Shown: positions 61,845-64,000 of the stretch, piece after piece | Layout: each line of letters opens with the position of its first letter | How positions within the stretch are numbered: position 1 is the stretch's first letter | NCBI GenBank assembly: GCA_021234535.1 | Contig: CM037839.1 | Span: forward strand, 26,027,196-26,091,195 | Reading direction: 5' to 3' | DNA: 64,000 nt | Origin: Stichopus chloronotus | Taxonomy: Eukaryota; Echinodermata; Holothuroidea; Aspidochirotida; Stichopodidae | The notes under the pieces: model-generated | Told to the model about the DNA's origin: nothing | Database searches by the model: none | The model's input: the letters and a program-made list of their open reading frames with translations, nothing else | Translations under genes and position numbers: made by a program

Positions 61845-64000
61845 CTGTCAAAAGACAAAATATTATATAAATTAATAATATACTAAATATTTATATATTT
61901 CATTAAAATATTATATTGTATATTAGGATGCAATAACACCGAAAACGAAACGAAAATTAGGAAAACGTACATTGCATTAATGAGTTGCCGACTTGATAAA
62001 ATGTCAATTAATCTGCAAATTGACGAGTTGAAAAGATCATAACACAGTGGCGGATCCATGATTTGGCAGAAGGGAGGGAGGGGGGGGGCAGCAGGATGAT
62101 TGCCGCAATGGGGGAAAGGGTATCCCCTCCCCTTTGAAAAATTTTTGCTAACAAAGATGGGTTAAATGCAAAATGGTGCTACAGTTTATTTGAATATATC
62201 TTCAGGAATTCCTCTTTCATTTCTTCATCTTTCTGGGTAAAATATTCTTAAACTTTTTTTCTGGGTAATTCAGATTTTTTTTACCTGGCACAGCCCTTAC
62301 ACCACAGCCCGCAACTCATGCCCCAAGTAAAAAAATTTGTATTAAAGACTGATCTTGGGAATGGATCTATATTTAAACTGAATATTTCTTCAGGAATTCC
62401 CTTTTTGTAAACATTGGTTTTATTTGTCATCTTCCTTGGTGATTCTGGCACTCTTAGACCCTTCTTGGTAATTCTCGTAGTGCTCATAGTGATTTCAAGA
62501 AAAAACTGATCTTGGGGGAAAGTTCCCCTTAGGTCTCACTTCATAAAAAAGAAAAAAAACGTTGCAATGTCTGCGCTTTTTCATATGAGATGACTGATAT
62601 AAAATGTAAATTGCCTCAGTTTTGATGTTACATTTATCTCTGGGTATGTTGCCATCAGATGGTTTCAGAGGAAAAATAAAGACCGAAACTCTTCAACTAT
62701 AGAAACGTTTCTTATGCGTCAGTTGATATTCAATCTTCTTGAGTTAAATACCCTGTAACACTACCCAAGCCCAGGCATGCTTCTTTGGACACCAAGACTA
62801 CATTTCGTTTTTTTTTTTTTTTTAAGGAGAATTGTGGATTGTCTGCATGGGGTAGTCGTCGGTCACACTAGCAATGAACAAGCATTTTACAAAGATTACG
62901 AGCATGACCTTAATATATATCCAGTTGAAATTTTTGGCAAAACTTTCTCAAACTGAATGAACATCAGTGAAGTGAGTTTTCCTTTTCTTCCAATTGCCTC
63001 CCGTCCTTTCAAGTCTAACCATGAACAGATACTGATAAAACAAAACACTCTTTTGACCAACTTTTGACCTAATTAAGTCACCAAACGGTTGTGTAATTAG
63101 CTGCCTGATTGAATACCGCATCCAACAGCAATATGAAATGATAAACGACCGAACTGAAAAACGGACAACTAAGCCAGTAGCTGGCTACAACAGTTCCTGT
63201 TCACATTCAGAACACTTACATGCTATGGTTGTACAGTCATATACGTATTTGTGTCATATATTTTGTGAAATCAATCATTTGTCCCTGAGAAATCTATAAT
63301 CTGCTCCATTGTGATCCAGTGAGTTGATCCCGTCAAGGCCACAAGTATAACACCATAACAATGCAAATTTTAATCCCACAGAATGCATATACATACCTTA
63401 GAGAGGTAAAGAAAACAACTCTATATAGCTTTCTTACACGAATTCATATGTAAGAACTGTTGGTACATAATTTCGTACAGCAAAGACACTACAAATGCGT
63501 TCGAAAGTGCTGGGCCTAGGGAGTCGGTGGCTGGGTGGGTAGGCGGGTTAGGATAGTGGCCCTTAAATGAGGGCATAGGGCATCGTATAGAACAACATTC
63601 AGACAGTATACATTATTTGTTATGTCAGGTGCAAATAATGTTAATCCAAGATGATTATCATGGACTTTCTATTGAGTGACATCGTGTCCCGAAACCAATG
63701 ACGAATCATGAGCAAATTTACATCCTTAGAAGGTGGGGGGGGGGGGGGAGTTGTAGTAAGTTAATCAGTTTAAAAGGTATTGTTCATTTTGAAAATGGAT
63801 TGTACGTTTTAGGGCGCTTTCATCGGGATAGGGGTGAGGGTGGGATGTTTCGCTAGTCTTTGAATGACAAACATGAAGGTAATCTAGACTACCGAAGCCT
63901 AAAATATAGGCTGACCAATCCAGTAGTCGGGATTGTTGTACCGTAAAGACTTCATTTAATTTAGCTGTTCACGATGGAGGCTGGGGGGGGGGGGGTCTGA
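61845..64000 (-). other. Gene A intron upstream of the EGF exon
   Basis: No further exon was recognised up to the window edge. A dispersed invertebrate-style repeat begins at 62045 (AGTGGCGGATCCATGATTTGG) and leads into G-rich and TTCTGGGTAA-type sequence to about 62530. Two donor-like GTAAGT/GTATGT sites on the minus strand near 63213 and 63397 have no open frame behind them. Confidence 0.45.

Noticed and set aside
1..64000. Prokaryotic operons, CRISPR arrays, phage or defence systems, tRNA or rRNA genes
   Set aside because: No long genes, ribosome-binding pattern, direct-repeat/spacer array or structured RNA was seen. All signals are those of an intron-rich animal genome.

Overview
The window looks like nuclear DNA of an intron-rich animal. 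It is AT-rich, has no long open reading frames, and has short exons with GT/AG junctions separated by kilobase introns. It is full of short inverted-repeat elements, satellites and homopolymer tracts. The repeat style, with many small TTAA-flanked elements, TAGGCCTA-type palindromes and TACTGTA-rich AT sequence, suggests a marine invertebrate deuterostome, perhaps an echinoderm. That placement is inference only. No bacterial, organellar, rRNA, tRNA or CRISPR features were seen.

Two genes can be partly reconstructed, both on the minus strand and both encoding type I membrane proteins. Gene A runs from beyond 61.8 kb down to 44.1 kb. Its 5' part is missing. It has an EGF-like exon (61.8 kb), three Ser/Thr/Pro-rich stalk exons (58.2, 56.9, 54.7 kb), a transmembrane exon (53.9 kb) and three or four cytoplasmic exons (52.1, probably 50.7, 48.1 and terminal 44.2 kb). 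From the EGF exon to the stop the model is phase-continuous and gives about 280 residues, provided the 48.1 kb acceptor is chosen to fit.

Gene B runs from at least 25.3 kb, possibly 31.6 kb, off the left edge. It has candidate extracellular exons at 31.6, 30.4 and 25.2 kb, glycosylated stalk exons at 16.2, 13.0 and 7.4 kb, and a transmembrane exon at 0.6 kb. The cytoplasmic part lies outside the window or was not recognised. In both genes the stalk exons begin and end in phase 1, so they can be added or skipped without breaking the frame. Neither protein could be assigned to a named family.

The rest is intron and intergenic DNA. It holds four copies of a roughly 350-bp TTAA-flanked inverted-repeat family and two copies of a second TTAA-flanked family. 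It also holds an 811-bp TA-flanked element containing a decayed YR/DIRS-like RNase H fragment, and a short hairpin element at 60.5 kb. A dispersed repeat carries nuclear-receptor-type DR1 sites. There are several tandem arrays, one of which switches orientation, and a broken coding-like fragment at 12 kb. A CpG-rich segment at 36.8-37.4 kb with tandem inverted CCAAT boxes is the best promoter candidate in the gap between the two genes.
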